A stretch of 42,858 nucleotides of DNA from Desulfosporosinus sp. Tol-M (GCA_000770645.1 JQID01000047.1:1-42858); one strand, 5' to 3'. Counted from the stretch's first letter, positions 25,447-34,063 are shown. The notes: generated by a model not told the origin, from the sequence alone. Numbers and translations: made by a program.

Positions 25447-26607
25447 CCTGCTGCTAAAAGGTACTTTTTTAACGAATTTCACGGTGATGATTAATGCAAG
25501 GACGCCGAATCCGTAAACAGTAAACATTGTCAGGAAATCGGAAACGCGCAGGATATTGCTTCCCATTAAAATCCCTAAACCGCCCCCGCCCATAAAACAG
25601 AAGGCGGCAAGAGACATCGCCACGCCCCTGGATTTAGCGGCAAATTCCGAAATAAGGGTCAAAAAGGTCGAATGGGCCAACGTAAAAGCTGATCCCAGCA
25701 AGGCGATGCCGATGATCAGCGCGATGAGTTTATTTCCGAATAAGATAAAGAGAAAATCCGCTGCAAGACCACAGCTTAAACCCAGGATTATTGTGTTTTT
25801 CTTTCCGGTTTTAGCGGCGATTTTCCCAGAAAAACGGCCGGTGATCATTGCGGCAATGGCATACGCTGTCATCACCATTCCAATGAGCAAATTATTGTAA
25901 TCATAGGCAGCCTTGATATATCCGCCCATGAAGCTAAAGGGTCCAACCAGAAACAGCCCCTCGAGCAATACCAACGAATAGATTTTTCTGCTTTGGTGAT
26001 TCTTTAACAGCTGCCGGTAGAGCGAGAAAACTTTGCTGTCGGGATTGCCAACCGACGGGATCTTCCTGCCGACGGTCAATAACATCACGGTGACCACGAT
26101 GGAAAAAAGGGCATAAATCGCAAATACGCCGCGCCAATGAAAAAAATAGGCGATTGAACCACCGATGATTAAGCTTAATCCCTGCCCCATATTGGTTATA
26201 CCCAGAAAAGTGCCAATGGCTGACTGGCGATGCTCCAACGGGAAAACATCCCCAATAAGCGCCATGGAAATCGGCATCACCGATCCGGCGAAAACCCCTG
26301 TCAAAAAGCGGTATATTGCTAAATCGGTTAATCCGGCCGCCATAGAACATAAGGCTGTCCCGATGGTAAAAAAAACCATCGCAAGGCTCATAACCTGCCT
26401 TTTACCGAACCGATCGGAGAGATAGCCAAAAACAAGCTGAAACAGGCCAAAAGGGATCATATATGCGGCAATGAGCAGAGAGGTGCCGGCAATGCTGACG
26501 CCCATATCCTGGGCAATGGCAGGAAGTATCGGTGAAACAACCCAGTTATCCGCGATGACGATAAATCCGGCAAAGCTAAGCGCAAACAGGATGTTTCTCG
26601 GATTCAT
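25423..26607 (-). CDS. MFS transporter
   Basis: This 394-residue protein has about twelve hydrophobic segments and the MFS motif A in the loop after helix 2 (FGYLSDRFGKRQVMS, near residue 60). The first half also shows YRFLTGVFAGSVMPISMALIGDVFPLEHR near 103. It looks like a drug:H+ antiporter-type exporter (DHA-like). Its start overlaps the stop of fmdE by four bases (ATGA), so it is co-translated with a molybdenum-linked gene and is the last gene of the ABC/TrmO/FmdE operon. Substrate unknown; the context suggests export of a small molecule or metal-related compound. The last eight codons come from a repeat tract and are unlike family ends. Confidence 0.85.
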   Translation of the reverse strand: MNPRNILFALSFAGFIVIADNWVVSPILPAIAQDMGVSIAGTSLLIAAYMIPFGLFQLVFGYLSDRFGKRQVMSLAMVFFTIGTALCSMAAGLTDLAIYRFLTGVFAGSVMPISMALIGDVFPLEHRQSAIGTFLGITNMGQGLSLIIGGSIAYFFHWRGVFAIYALFSIVVTVMLLTVGRKIPSVGNPDSKVFSLYRQLLKNHQSRKIYSLVLLEGLFLVGPFSFMGGYIKAAYDYNNLLIGMVMTAYAIAAMITGRFSGKIAAKTGKKNTIILGLSCGLAADFLFILFGNKLIALIIGIALLGSAFTLAHSTFLTLISEFAAKSRGVAMSLAAFCFMGGGGLGILMGSNILRVSDFLTMFTVYGFGVLALIITVKFVKKVPFSSRKTLNTRH

Positions 26608-27188
26608 TTCTCACACGACTGGCATAGATATTTGCCTTTAACTTCCTTGATCAAGGGAGACATAACCGCTTCCCCGCATTGGTCACAGGTTTTGAATGGA
26701 AATAAGCGTATTTTTTCAGTATAAGGATAGCTTGCTGTGAAAACCTTCAACAGTTCGTCATCGGTCATTGACAGGATCTCTTGCCCCCGTTTAGTGCGCA
26801 ACGCGAAGAATTCCTTCTTCTCCTCCGGTGTCGCTGTCTTGCTTTTCACTTTAGCATGGAGCATCAGCGGATGCTCACTGTCCCATAAAGGCACATCGAG
26901 AAGAACCCTTAGCCCGTGACCGTCTTTCTTGGCGATGATAATAAACGCTTGTTTTCCGATATTCTGGATCAGCAGACCATCATTGCCTACCGTGCATCCT
27001 GTCATGATCTGGATTCCATCCAGACCGCAGACCTCATTTTCGGCAATGACAATATGCGTATCCCGCAAAGTACCTTGCGCCGCGCCGAATTCCTTCAAGG
27101 CATAGAGTCCGGCCCGATAACCGAAAGCGACACCCGGACAGAGGTGTCCATGAAAACGAAGGACATTTTCCAAATGTTCATGATTCAT
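26604..27188 (-). CDS. fmdE: FmdE family protein (formylmethanofuran dehydrogenase subunit E-like) with a zinc ribbon
   Basis: This 194-residue protein has the FmdE domain (FHGHLCPGVAFGYRAGLYAL with Cys17, ENEVCGLDGIQIMTGCTVGND with Cys54 and Cys65, GKQAFIII) and a C-terminal zinc ribbon (CDQCGEAVMSP ... GKYLCQSCEK). FmdE was named from the molybdenum formylmethanofuran dehydrogenase locus of methanogens, but bacteria without methanogenesis carry it widely near molybdenum- or metal-related genes. The role is unproven; binding or delivery of a metal or cofactor is the usual suggestion. AGGAGG precedes the ATG. It follows the TrmO-FmdE fusion by 18 bases and overlaps the MFS gene. Confidence 0.92.
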   Translation of the reverse strand: MNHEHLENVLRFHGHLCPGVAFGYRAGLYALKEFGAAQGTLRDTHIVIAENEVCGLDGIQIMTGCTVGNDGLLIQNIGKQAFIIIAKKDGHGLRVLLDVPLWDSEHPLMLHAKVKSKTATPEEKKEFFALRTKRGQEILSMTDDELLKVFTASYPYTEKIRLFPFKTCDQCGEAVMSPLIKEVKGKYLCQSCEK

Positions 27189-27206
27189 AAAAAACCTCCT
27201 AAATCT

Positions 27207-28010
27207 TTATCCTAAAAACACAACGATGAACAGCTCATCATCGGAAATATTCCTGGCATCCTCAACTTCAATCTCTGGTTTCCGCTGTTTAATAGTCAGG
27301 GTCTTGCCGCCCTTATACCATACCGAGCTTGAAACACTGTCAGAAGATGTGATAGAGAACCGCGGCGGATTGGCAAGCCGGGCCCGCGTTAAGCCCTGCA
27401 GCACATCGCCCAAACACAGCGGACCGGTTACGGCAACCCTTAAATCATCTGAATTCAGCTTGCCGAAATATTCCTCGGCAATCAGGGCCATGTGTATGCC
27501 GATATGAAGATCAGCGCAGTCTTCCTGGTGCTGATTGATCGCTTCTTTCATTAGTAGCGGATATTTTCTTTCCCGTTTCCCAGGACTGATATAAGGTGCT
27601 TTAGGTGAAAAAATTATATCCTGTTCAAAATAGGGTTTAATATCGATAATCGGCGTACCGTCGAGCGCATCGAGTCCAGCTACATAAAGCCTGTTTTCTT
27701 CGACCTTTTCCAGTTTGACCAGGGTAAGGCCGATCGGATTGGGTCTGAAAGGGGTCCTGATGCCGAAGACGCCATATTCCGGCAGGTCCGGATTCACCCG
27801 TTCCGGTCTTTTCCGCAATACAGACCGGTCAGCCTGATTAAACCAGGACAATATCCAAAAATGTGAATGTTCCTGGATCTTCAACAAGGCCGGTGCGTAT
27901 TCAGGGTATATTTCTATGATCGAGAGTTCCTCCCCCCATAAGGGCATTGTCGAAAGGGTATGCTCTGTTGTCCTCACTTCACCCACGGGTTTAAGTACAA
28001 TATCTTCCAT
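27207..28010 (-). CDS. TrmO-FmdE fusion protein, copy A
   Basis: This 267-residue protein has an N-terminal TrmO/TsaA (COG1720) beta-barrel: VLKPVGEVRTTEH, EEYPEYAPALLKIQEHSHFWILSWF-like segment, and the hallmark YGVFGIRTPFRPNPIGLTLVKLE followed by DALDGTPIIDIKPY. TrmO methylates N6 of t6A37 in certain tRNAs using SAM. After about residue 160 a second domain resembles FmdE: DCADLHIGIHMALIAEEYFGKL, then VTGPLCLGDVLQGLTRARLANPPRF, keeping one Cys and the D-Q pair. The start is ATG 28010, with GGAGGAAGCT just before it. It lies 16 bases after an ABC permease gene and 18 bases before fmdE. A second copy with the same architecture is at 33254-34063. Confidence 0.85.
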   Translation of the reverse strand: MEDIVLKPVGEVRTTEHTLSTMPLWGEELSIIEIYPEYAPALLKIQEHSHFWILSWFNQADRSVLRKRPERVNPDLPEYGVFGIRTPFRPNPIGLTLVKLEKVEENRLYVAGLDALDGTPIIDIKPYFEQDIIFSPKAPYISPGKRERKYPLLMKEAINQHQEDCADLHIGIHMALIAEEYFGKLNSDDLRVAVTGPLCLGDVLQGLTRARLANPPRFSITSSDSVSSSVWYKGGKTLTIKQRKPEIEVEDARNISDDELFIVVFLG

Positions 28011-28026
28011 AGCTTCCTCCATACCA

Positions 28027-28794
28027 TTAAGCGTTTGTGCGTTTATTAATGAATTTTTCAATAGGTCGCAGGATAAACAATTCAATAACCACGACCAAAA
28101 GAATTAAGATGATCGCCCAGGCAAAAAGCTTGTCTGTTTCCAGGTAATTGCGCGCTTGTGTTATGGCAGGTCCGACCCCGTTCTGTCCGGCGAACACTTC
28201 GGCAAAGACGGCCAGACGAATCGCTGAAGCCGCGCTGAGCGTGAATCCGGCGATGAAGCCGTTCAAGATGCCTGGCAGATAGAGTTTGCGCATTTTATAC
28301 TTCCAGGGAATCCGGTAGACCTGCGCCATCTGCAGCAGGGACCCGTCAATCGTATGGATAGCTTTGACGGTGTTCATATACATGATCGGAAAAACGAGCA
28401 GGCCGACAATAAAGATCACCAGCGTACTGCCAACTCCAAACCAAACCATGGCGATGATCACAAAAATTACGCTGGGTGTCGCCAGAATCGTATTGATGGA
28501 CGGCATAAACATCCCGTTGAATGTCCGGCTTAATCCTCCCAAACTCCCTAAAACAACACCCAGGACAACCCCAATCGCCAGTCCGGTTAACATTTTCTGA
28601 ATGGTTAACCATAAAGTACCGGCGATTTCTCCGCTGACAGCCATTGTATAGAGTGCACTACCGGTGCGCTGTATATTGGGAACAATTAACGGGTGGGAAA
28701 ATGCTGCGATAATCTCCCAGATGGCCAGCAGCAAAAGCACGCCGGTGATTTTCCAGAGGATTGTCTTATTTACCTTGATAATAGAAGCCCGCAT
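28027..28794 (-). CDS. ABC transporter permease, SsuC/TauC type
   Basis: A 255-residue inner-membrane protein with about six helices and the binding-protein-dependent transport motif (MAQVYRIPWKYKMRKLYLPG, the EAA loop, near residue 150-170). This family serves importers for sulfonates, taurine, nitrate, bicarbonate and thiamine precursors; the substrate here is unknown. ATG 28794 is chosen, with GGAGG 11 bases upstream; the frame could begin at TTG 28812 but that overlaps the site. It overlaps the end of the binding-protein gene by 29 bases. The TrmO-FmdE gene starts 16 bases after its stop. Confidence 0.88.
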   Translation of the reverse strand: MRASIIKVNKTILWKITGVLLLLAIWEIIAAFSHPLIVPNIQRTGSALYTMAVSGEIAGTLWLTIQKMLTGLAIGVVLGVVLGSLGGLSRTFNGMFMPSINTILATPSVIFVIIAMVWFGVGSTLVIFIVGLLVFPIMYMNTVKAIHTIDGSLLQMAQVYRIPWKYKMRKLYLPGILNGFIAGFTLSAASAIRLAVFAEVFAGQNGVGPAITQARNYLETDKLFAWAIILILLVVVIELFILRPIEKFINKRTNA

Positions 28795-29758
28795 CAGGCA
28801 GCTTTCCTCCAATGGATTGGGGTGAGGCTGTTTTCAGTAATTCATTGTAGAATTCTTCCACCAGTTCCTGGCTTTGAGCGGCGGATTGGGGCTCAAGCCT
28901 GGAAAAAGGAATGGAATTGGTCACTGCCGGCGCTTTCATCGTCGGGAAATATTTGACGGTAATGTCTCCGACCGCAGCGGGATTTTCGTTGACCCATTTG
29001 GCGCTATTATTATACTGGGTCAGGACGGTCTTGATCAGCACGTCATTTTTGGCGCTGTCACCGACAACGATCAAGCCGGCCCAGGGAATCCTGGCATCCG
29101 CTTTACCCGTTATTTCAGCCCATTCCGCCTGAAGATCGATACTGCGATATAACGCAACATTATTTTGTTTGGCATTCATTAAAGCGATGCTGGAATTGGG
29201 TTCATTTAAGATCGCGTATTGAATCTCTTTGGAAATCAGCTTCGTGGCTGCTAAGGTTTGGTCCGTGTCCACAATCGTCAAGTCTTTGTCCGGATTAATA
29301 TTATTTTTAATCAGTAAATGGCGGAAAACCGAAGCGTGCAGTCCCGTCTGCCCTCCCACGACCGCAACGGTCTTCCCTTTCAGCTGGTCAAGGCTCTTAA
29401 GCTGCTGATCGGAACTGATCACATACAGCATTCCCCACACCGATACGTTAATCAACTTGACTTTAACCCCTTTATTGTAGAGCATCATCGCGTTCGTCAG
29501 CGGAGATGCGGCAAATTGCACCTGGTTCGACGTCACCATGGCCGTCAGTTGATCGCCAGTCGCCCAGGCGTTAATGGTTGTTTTATCGGCGATATTGGAA
29601 AGCAGGTTATCTTCCTTCATTTTGGCAAGCGGATAGGTAATGGGACCGGGTGATGTAGCAATTGTCAGTTCTGATAATTTTGGTGGTTGCTGTGCGCAAC
29701 CGCCCAGCATAGTCAACACAACAAACAATGCTGTAATAATAATTAGTACTTTCTTCAA
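28766..29758 (-). CDS. ABC transporter substrate-binding lipoprotein, NMT1/SsuA type
   Basis: A 330-residue lipoprotein: signal peptide with lipobox LTMLGGC (Cys21), then a two-lobe periplasmic binding fold of the NMT1/SsuA kind (ELTIATSPGPITYPLAKMKED, FAASPLTNAMMLYNKGVKV, LDQLKGKTVAVVGGQTGLHAS, AILNEPNSSIALMNA). It starts at TTG 29758, with GAGGGG nine bases upstream. It would capture the ligand outside the membrane and hand it to the permease at 28027-28794 and ATPase at 29841-30557. The ligand cannot be read from sequence. The modD, FmdE and TrmO-FmdE neighbours suggest a metal oxyanion or metal-binding small molecule rather than sulfonate, but this is inference. Confidence 0.88.
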   Translation of the reverse strand: MKKVLIIITALFVVLTMLGGCAQQPPKLSELTIATSPGPITYPLAKMKEDNLLSNIADKTTINAWATGDQLTAMVTSNQVQFAASPLTNAMMLYNKGVKVKLINVSVWGMLYVISSDQQLKSLDQLKGKTVAVVGGQTGLHASVFRHLLIKNNINPDKDLTIVDTDQTLAATKLISKEIQYAILNEPNSSIALMNAKQNNVALYRSIDLQAEWAEITGKADARIPWAGLIVVGDSAKNDVLIKTVLTQYNNSAKWVNENPAAVGDITVKYFPTMKAPAVTNSIPFSRLEPQSAAQSQELVEEFYNELLKTASPQSIGGKLPDAGFYYQGK

Positions 29759-29840
29759 GATTTTTCCCCTCTTTCTCCATTTCCTTTATTCCTGAATATA
29801 TTTATCTCCTTTAGCTCCTTAATCCTTCATCTTTATTAGC

Positions 29841-30557
29841 TTAAGTAAAGTAGTATTGACTGAGTTGAGATTGAATTTGGGTTTTCTGGGTAAAGACAAA
29901 TCGCTCATTTCTTTGCCTCTGGGGAACTTTCAGTATGTATTCATATTTGATTTGACAAGGCCTGTCTTTCAGGAAGAATATTCGGTCAGCCATACGGATT
30001 GCGTCATCCAGATCGTGCGTGATAAAAACAGTCGTACAAGGCTTCCATGAGAGCAAATCCAATAAATAGGCACACAGCGTGTCCTTTAACTTAAAGTCCA
30101 GGGAGCTGAAAGGTTCATCCAATAGTAAAAGGTCCGGTTGAACAGCAAACGCTCTGGCCAAAGAAACCCGCTGTTTCATGCCGCCGCTCAATTGTGAAGG
30201 ATAATATTGCGCAAAATGATCCAAATCAACTTTTTGCAGCAAGGTACGAATCAGTTCAGCGCGCTTCTCTTTGGAATCGGAAGAGATACCAAACAAGACC
30301 AGTTCGATATTGTCGAAAACGCTGCACCATGGGATAAGTCTTGGTTCCTGGAAGACATAGCCGATTTTTTTCGCCATATTTTCCAATTTACCGCTGTCCG
30401 GATGGCTCAATCCGGCAAGAATATTCAACAGGGTTGTTTTTCCTATGCCTGAAGGGCCATAGAAACAAATGAACTCTCCTTTCGCAATCGTGCAGCTAAA
30501 GGCGTACAGTACCCCTAATTTATTAAAACTTTTGGAAATATTCTCTAATTTAATCAA
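29841..30557 (-). CDS. ABC transporter ATP-binding protein, SsuB/TauB type
   Basis: A 238-residue ATPase with Walker A GPSGIGKTT (near 34), Q-loop YVFQEPRLIPWCSV, signature QLSGGMKQRVSLARA and Walker B LLLLDEPFSSLD, then the switch His in VFITHDLDDAI. The Q-loop and spacing place it with SsuB/TauB-type importers. It starts at TTG 30557 with AGGAT eight bases upstream, and the next gene, the binding protein, begins 82 bases downstream. It is the first gene of the operon and lies divergent from a Crp-family regulator. Confidence 0.92.
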   Translation of the reverse strand: MIKLENISKSFNKLGVLYAFSCTIAKGEFICFYGPSGIGKTTLLNILAGLSHPDSGKLENMAKKIGYVFQEPRLIPWCSVFDNIELVLFGISSDSKEKRAELIRTLLQKVDLDHFAQYYPSQLSGGMKQRVSLARAFAVQPDLLLLDEPFSSLDFKLKDTLCAYLLDLLSWKPCTTVFITHDLDDAIRMADRIFFLKDRPCQIKYEYILKVPQRQRNERFVFTQKTQIQSQLSQYYFT

Positions 30558-30819
30558 GGCTTTATCCTATCTCTATCAGTATTAAAATGTTAATGAAGAT
30601 GGTGCCGGAAATATGGGATTAATAACTTTATCCCATCTGTTGTCAGTATTATAAATGTTAATGGGATAAATAGGAATATAGCTAACTAACAATCCTAGTA
30701 TATAATCTATATATAATCAATTTTAGCGATGTATATCAATCCATAATAGTTCATTTAATACTTAACCATCCCCCTTATACCTAAAATAAACTATATACTA
30801 CATTATACTACATTGACTA
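30558..30819. promoter_or_regulatory. Divergent regulatory region between the ABC operon and the crp-like gene
   Basis: No gene is present. Three elements are visible. First, two near-identical copies of TCAGTATT(A/T)AAATGTTAATG at 30576-30595 and 30643-30663, which on the minus strand include TATAAT or TTTAAT -10-like sequences. Second, ATGGGAT (30613-30619) and ATCCCAT (30630-30636), an inverted repeat between the copies. Third, TATACTACAT exactly repeated in tandem at 30794-30813. No strong minus-strand -35 is seen, so the ABC operon may need an activator. Confidence 0.5.
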
Positions 30820-30848
30820 TTACATATTATAATCGTTTGCCTTATAAT
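30820..30848 (+). promoter_or_regulatory. Promoter of the crp-like gene
   Basis: TTACAT (30820-30825) and a perfect TATAAT (30843-30848) are 17 bases apart. The start site would fall within the TGTAAC/GTTACA palindrome at 30853-30868. Confidence 0.65.
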
Positions 30849-30852
30849 ATTA

Positions 30853-30868
30853 TGTAACCGCAGTTACA
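30853..30868. promoter_or_regulatory. Crp-like operator palindrome
   Basis: TGTAAC and GTTACA are separated by CGCA, a perfect 6-base inverted repeat with the half-site spacing typical of Crp/Fnr dimers. It lies at the predicted start site of the crp-like gene, so autorepression is likely. Confidence 0.55.
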
Positions 30869-30883
30869 CTTTAGGGGGTAAAT

Positions 30884-31549
30884 ATGTTTCCATATATGAA
30901 TAAATTACTTAAGACTGATCTATTCGATGGTTTTACAGCTTCTGATTTAGAAAAACTGATTGATTTTGATGCGTGTAAAGTAGATCAATATAAAAAAAAT
31001 TCCTTGATTATTCAGGAATACAATACGTGCAATGCGATAGGCTTTATCCTCGAAGGAGTTTTATCACTCAAAAAATCCTTACCCTCTGGAGAGAGCTTCA
31101 ATTTTGGGTTTTTAAAGGAAGGAGATTCCTTTGGAGAAGGGCTTTTATATGCCGAAGAATCCAATTATTTATTCAGTATAACGACCATATCGGAAGTTAT
31201 CATCTTGTATATCCCCTTTGAACAAATTGAAAAGCTGTTAAACGCAAGTCCCCACTTTAGTAGAAATTATATTGCTTTTATATCAAACCGGCTCCTGCTA
31301 TTCAGCCGCAAAATTAATTTGCTTAATCAAAAAAGCGTCAAATCACGATTGATCCTTTACTTGAGTGAACAAACTAAAACCGCGAACCGGCTGTCATTTA
31401 AGCTCGCTCATAAAAAGACTGAAATCGCCGAGTTAATCGGCGTGACACGGCCGTCCGTATCTCGGGAATTATCCCAAATGCAAAAAGATCAATTAATCTT
31501 GATTGACCGTGCCAATATTACAATTCTCAAACCGGAAATTTTCTATTGA
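30884..31549 (+). CDS. Crp/Fnr-family transcriptional regulator
   Basis: A 221-residue protein with an N-terminal cyclic-nucleotide-binding-type beta-barrel (IIQEYNTCNAIGFILEGVLSLKK, FLKEGDSFGEGLLY), a dimerisation helix and a C-terminal winged helix (KKTEIAELIGVTRPSVSRELSQMQKDQLI). The N-terminus lacks the four-Cys cluster of Fnr, and the barrel lacks an obvious cAMP pocket arginine-serine pair, so the effector is unknown. Clostridial relatives such as CprK or NtcA-like proteins sense small organic ligands or redox. It starts at ATG 30884 with AGGGGG upstream. It lies divergent to the ABC/TrmO-FmdE operon and probably controls it. Confidence 0.9.
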   Translation: MFPYMNKLLKTDLFDGFTASDLEKLIDFDACKVDQYKKNSLIIQEYNTCNAIGFILEGVLSLKKSLPSGESFNFGFLKEGDSFGEGLLYAEESNYLFSITTISEVIILYIPFEQIEKLLNASPHFSRNYIAFISNRLLLFSRKINLLNQKSVKSRLILYLSEQTKTANRLSFKLAHKKTEIAELIGVTRPSVSRELSQMQKDQLILIDRANITILKPEIFY

Positions 31550-31655
31550 ATAAATTCTCCATATTCAACCTTGTCATAACATAAAAACTTGGTGTGGTCT
31601 AATTGAACCTTTCCTTGTTCAAAACGCCTTCTGATGCCCCAGGTTGAATTTCATT

Positions 31656-33023
31656 TTATTCATTATGATTACTAATGTTTTTCTCCTTATAATTTATGTT
31701 TTTAATTTCAAAATAGATTAGTACAGAAGTTAAGGTACAGGCCAGTGCATCTGAGATTGGAACAGCTCTCCAAACCCCGTTAATACCCCAAATATGCGGT
31801 AAGATTAGCAAAAGCGGTATGAATATCAGGACTTGGCGTGACAGGCTGAGAATGGTAGCCTGAACAGGCTTGCCGGTTGCTTGAAAATAGCTCGTGGATA
31901 CAATTTGGAACCCCAAATAAGGAATCAAAGCGAAATAGTACTTCATGGCATGAGATGTCATTTTCGTTAGCTCAACGTCACCATTACTGAAAAGCCTGAG
32001 AATAGGATCTGCTGCAACAATAATAATGACCCAACTAGCCAAAGCTATACCCGTTCCAGAAATAATCGCAAGCTTTAGGGTCCTTTTGACACGTTTAAAA
32101 GCACGTGCACCATAATTGAAACCTAAAATTGGTTGGGCTCCTTGCCCAAGACCCATAATTGGCATATAAATCAGAGCTGACAATGAGATTAGAATCCCAA
32201 TGGTCGATAAAGCCAAGTCACCGCCGTAGTGTCTCACCGTTTGGTTTAGAATCGTTTGTTGAATCACACCAGCAATTTGCATCGAGAACGGTGCAAAACC
32301 AATCGCAAAGATACCAGCGGTAATTCGCTGGCGCGGGAAAAGATACTTGATTCTTATCTTAACTAAACTTCGGCCAGATAGGTAATAGGCTAGAACAAAA
32401 AGCGCAGTAATGCTTTGGGCAACAACGACCGCAAGTGCAGACCCCCGAATGCCCATACCGAGAGGAAAGATAAAAATATAATTGAAAAAAATGTTTAGTA
32501 AAGAAACCATAATTTGCGTTGCCATCGCAATTCTGGGATTCCCTTCCGCCCTGATAAAATTATTCATACCGAAGGAAATCGAACTCGTAATTGAACCAAG
32601 CATGATCAAATCAGTATAACTCCTTGCATACGGCAATACTTCCGGGCTTGCCCCAAATAGAGTTAATATTTGATTGGCAAAAAGGAAATAGATAACTGTA
32701 AGCAAAGAAGGGATCAGGATTAGAATCGTCGTGCCGCTGCTAATTATTTTTTCCGCTTCGTCTATCTTTTTTTCCCCAAGGCGTATGGATATTAGCGATG
32801 TCGTGCCGATAGCAACCAGCATCATTACGGCCCATAGAAGGGTTTGCATCGGTAAAGCGATGGTAATCGCTGCAATCGCTACAGTTCCAACTCCTTTACC
32901 AAGAAACGCCCGGGATGTAACATTATATAAGGCCCCCACCAACATGCCAATAATGGCAGGTAGAGAAAATTCAAACATCAATAAGCCGATTTTCTTTTGC
33001 TCCAAATCCAACATATTTTTCAT
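31656..33023 (-). CDS. MATE family efflux transporter
   Basis: A protein of 455 residues with twelve hydrophobic segments in two homologous halves, as in Na+/H+-driven multidrug and toxic compound extruders. Conserved features include FEFSLPAIIGMLVGALYNVTSRAFLGK near the start and MGLGQGAQPILGFNYGA in the second half. It is a NorM/DinF-type transporter; the substrate is not known. ATG 33023 is chosen (GAGGG nearby); an upstream in-frame ATG at 33053 has none. It lies 230 bases downstream of the second TrmO-FmdE gene in the same direction, mirroring the MFS exporter of locus A. A hairpin sits in its leader. Confidence 0.9.
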   Translation of the reverse strand: MKNMLDLEQKKIGLLMFEFSLPAIIGMLVGALYNVTSRAFLGKGVGTVAIAAITIALPMQTLLWAVMMLVAIGTTSLISIRLGEKKIDEAEKIISSGTTILILIPSLLTVIYFLFANQILTLFGASPEVLPYARSYTDLIMLGSITSSISFGMNNFIRAEGNPRIAMATQIMVSLLNIFFNYIFIFPLGMGIRGSALAVVVAQSITALFVLAYYLSGRSLVKIRIKYLFPRQRITAGIFAIGFAPFSMQIAGVIQQTILNQTVRHYGGDLALSTIGILISLSALIYMPIMGLGQGAQPILGFNYGARAFKRVKRTLKLAIISGTGIALASWVIIIVAADPILRLFSNGDVELTKMTSHAMKYYFALIPYLGFQIVSTSYFQATGKPVQATILSLSRQVLIFIPLLLILPHIWGINGVWRAVPISDALACTLTSVLIYFEIKNINYKEKNISNHNE

Positions 33024-33058
33024 TATTTCCCTCTTTCGAAAGTCCAATATCACACAAG

Positions 33059-33098
33059 AAGTGCCTCAAAACCTTATGGCCAAAGGATAGAGGCACTT
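33059..33098 (-). promoter_or_regulatory. Leader hairpin upstream of the MATE gene
   Basis: AAGTGCCTC (33059-33067) and GAGGCACTT (33090-33098) form a perfect 9-base stem with a CCTT/AAGG inner stem. The minus strand after it reads CTTGTGTG, without a T-run. A terminator is therefore unlikely, and an RNA element controlling the MATE gene or a protein-binding site is more likely. I do not recognise a known riboswitch. Confidence 0.4.
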
Positions 33099-33253
33099 GC
33101 CTGGATAAATTGCCGTGTGTCTGCGTTTTAACTCCCGAAAAGATAAATATCCAGTATTTTAGCGGATTCCGGAATTTTAGGTAAAGGAAAATTCTATTTG
33201 ACCTCTGGTTATCACCATTCTTTAGTAACCTTTCCGTCCCAATTCGTGGTATA

Positions 33254-34063
33254 TTACTTCAATTCAGTGTCCGTTATATCGAAGAGATCTTCAACGGATA
33301 GATTACTAATATCATCTTTAGTCACATTTTTGATCTTTAATGCAGTTTTTACTTGTCGGGTATAATTGTCCCACAAAACATAACTTTCTTCTGCAGATTC
33401 AATAAATTTGAATCTTGGCGGATTGGCAACTCTGGCCCTTGTAAGCCCCTGAACGGTATCTGCAATGCAAGGTGAGCCCACGACCGTTACCAACAGCTCC
33501 GGGTCATGCAGCTTGCCGAGCTTCTCTTCGGCTATCATCGCCATGCGTAACGCCAGATAAAAACCTTCACACTCCTCCTGGTGATGACGCAAAGCTTCGA
33601 CATAGAACATTTGATAAAGCATCTCTTTTTTATGAGGCCTTATATAAGGAGCCAAGGGAGAGAAAATAATATCCTGCTCAAAATATGGTTTAATGTCCAA
33701 AATTGGAGAACCATCAACGGTATCTATACCTTGGACAAGCAAATTTCTTCCTTGAACCTGCTCCAGTTTTACCAGAGATAAACCAATAGGATTGGGACGT
33801 GCAGCTGTTCTTAAGCCAAAAACTCCAAAGACAGGTGCATAAGGATCTACTGACTTGGGAGATGTTTCAAGCAATTCCCGGTTTGCCAGATGAAACCAGG
33901 ATAATATCCAGAGATGGGAATGTTTATCAATATTTTTTAAGGCCCCGGCATATTCAGGAAAAATTTCTATCCTCGCCGTTTGCCCGTGAAATGGTATCAC
34001 TGATGCAAGATCAACCTGAGATGAATGCACCACACCAACAGGCCTTATTCTAATCTCATCCAT
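33254..34063 (-). CDS. TrmO-FmdE fusion protein, copy B
   Basis: This 269-residue protein has the same two domains as the copy at 27207-28010. The TrmO/TsaA domain has IRIRPVGVVHSS, HSHLWILSWFHLANREL, FGVFGLRTAARPNPIGLSLVKLEQ and DTVDGSPILDIKPY. The FmdE-like domain has EECEGFYLALRMAMIAEEKLGKL and VVGSPCIADTVQGLTRARVANPPRF. Copies A and B are diverged paralogues rather than a fresh duplication. The first copy has the PFRPNPIG form and this one AARPNPIG. ATG 34063 is chosen (AAGG five bases upstream). It lies at the end of the FecBDE/radical SAM operon, 90 bases after a small Cys-rich gene. Confidence 0.85.
   Translation of the reverse strand: MDEIRIRPVGVVHSSQVDLASVIPFHGQTARIEIFPEYAGALKNIDKHSHLWILSWFHLANRELLETSPKSVDPYAPVFGVFGLRTAARPNPIGLSLVKLEQVQGRNLLVQGIDTVDGSPILDIKPYFEQDIIFSPLAPYIRPHKKEMLYQMFYVEALRHHQEECEGFYLALRMAMIAEEKLGKLHDPELLVTVVGSPCIADTVQGLTRARVANPPRFKFIESAEESYVLWDNYTRQVKTALKIKNVTKDDISNLSVEDLFDITDTELK

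Noticed and set aside
25934-26350. Minus-strand open frame of 138 codons inside the MFS gene
   Set aside because: It is a different frame of the MFS gene, whose own frame carries all expected MFS motifs.
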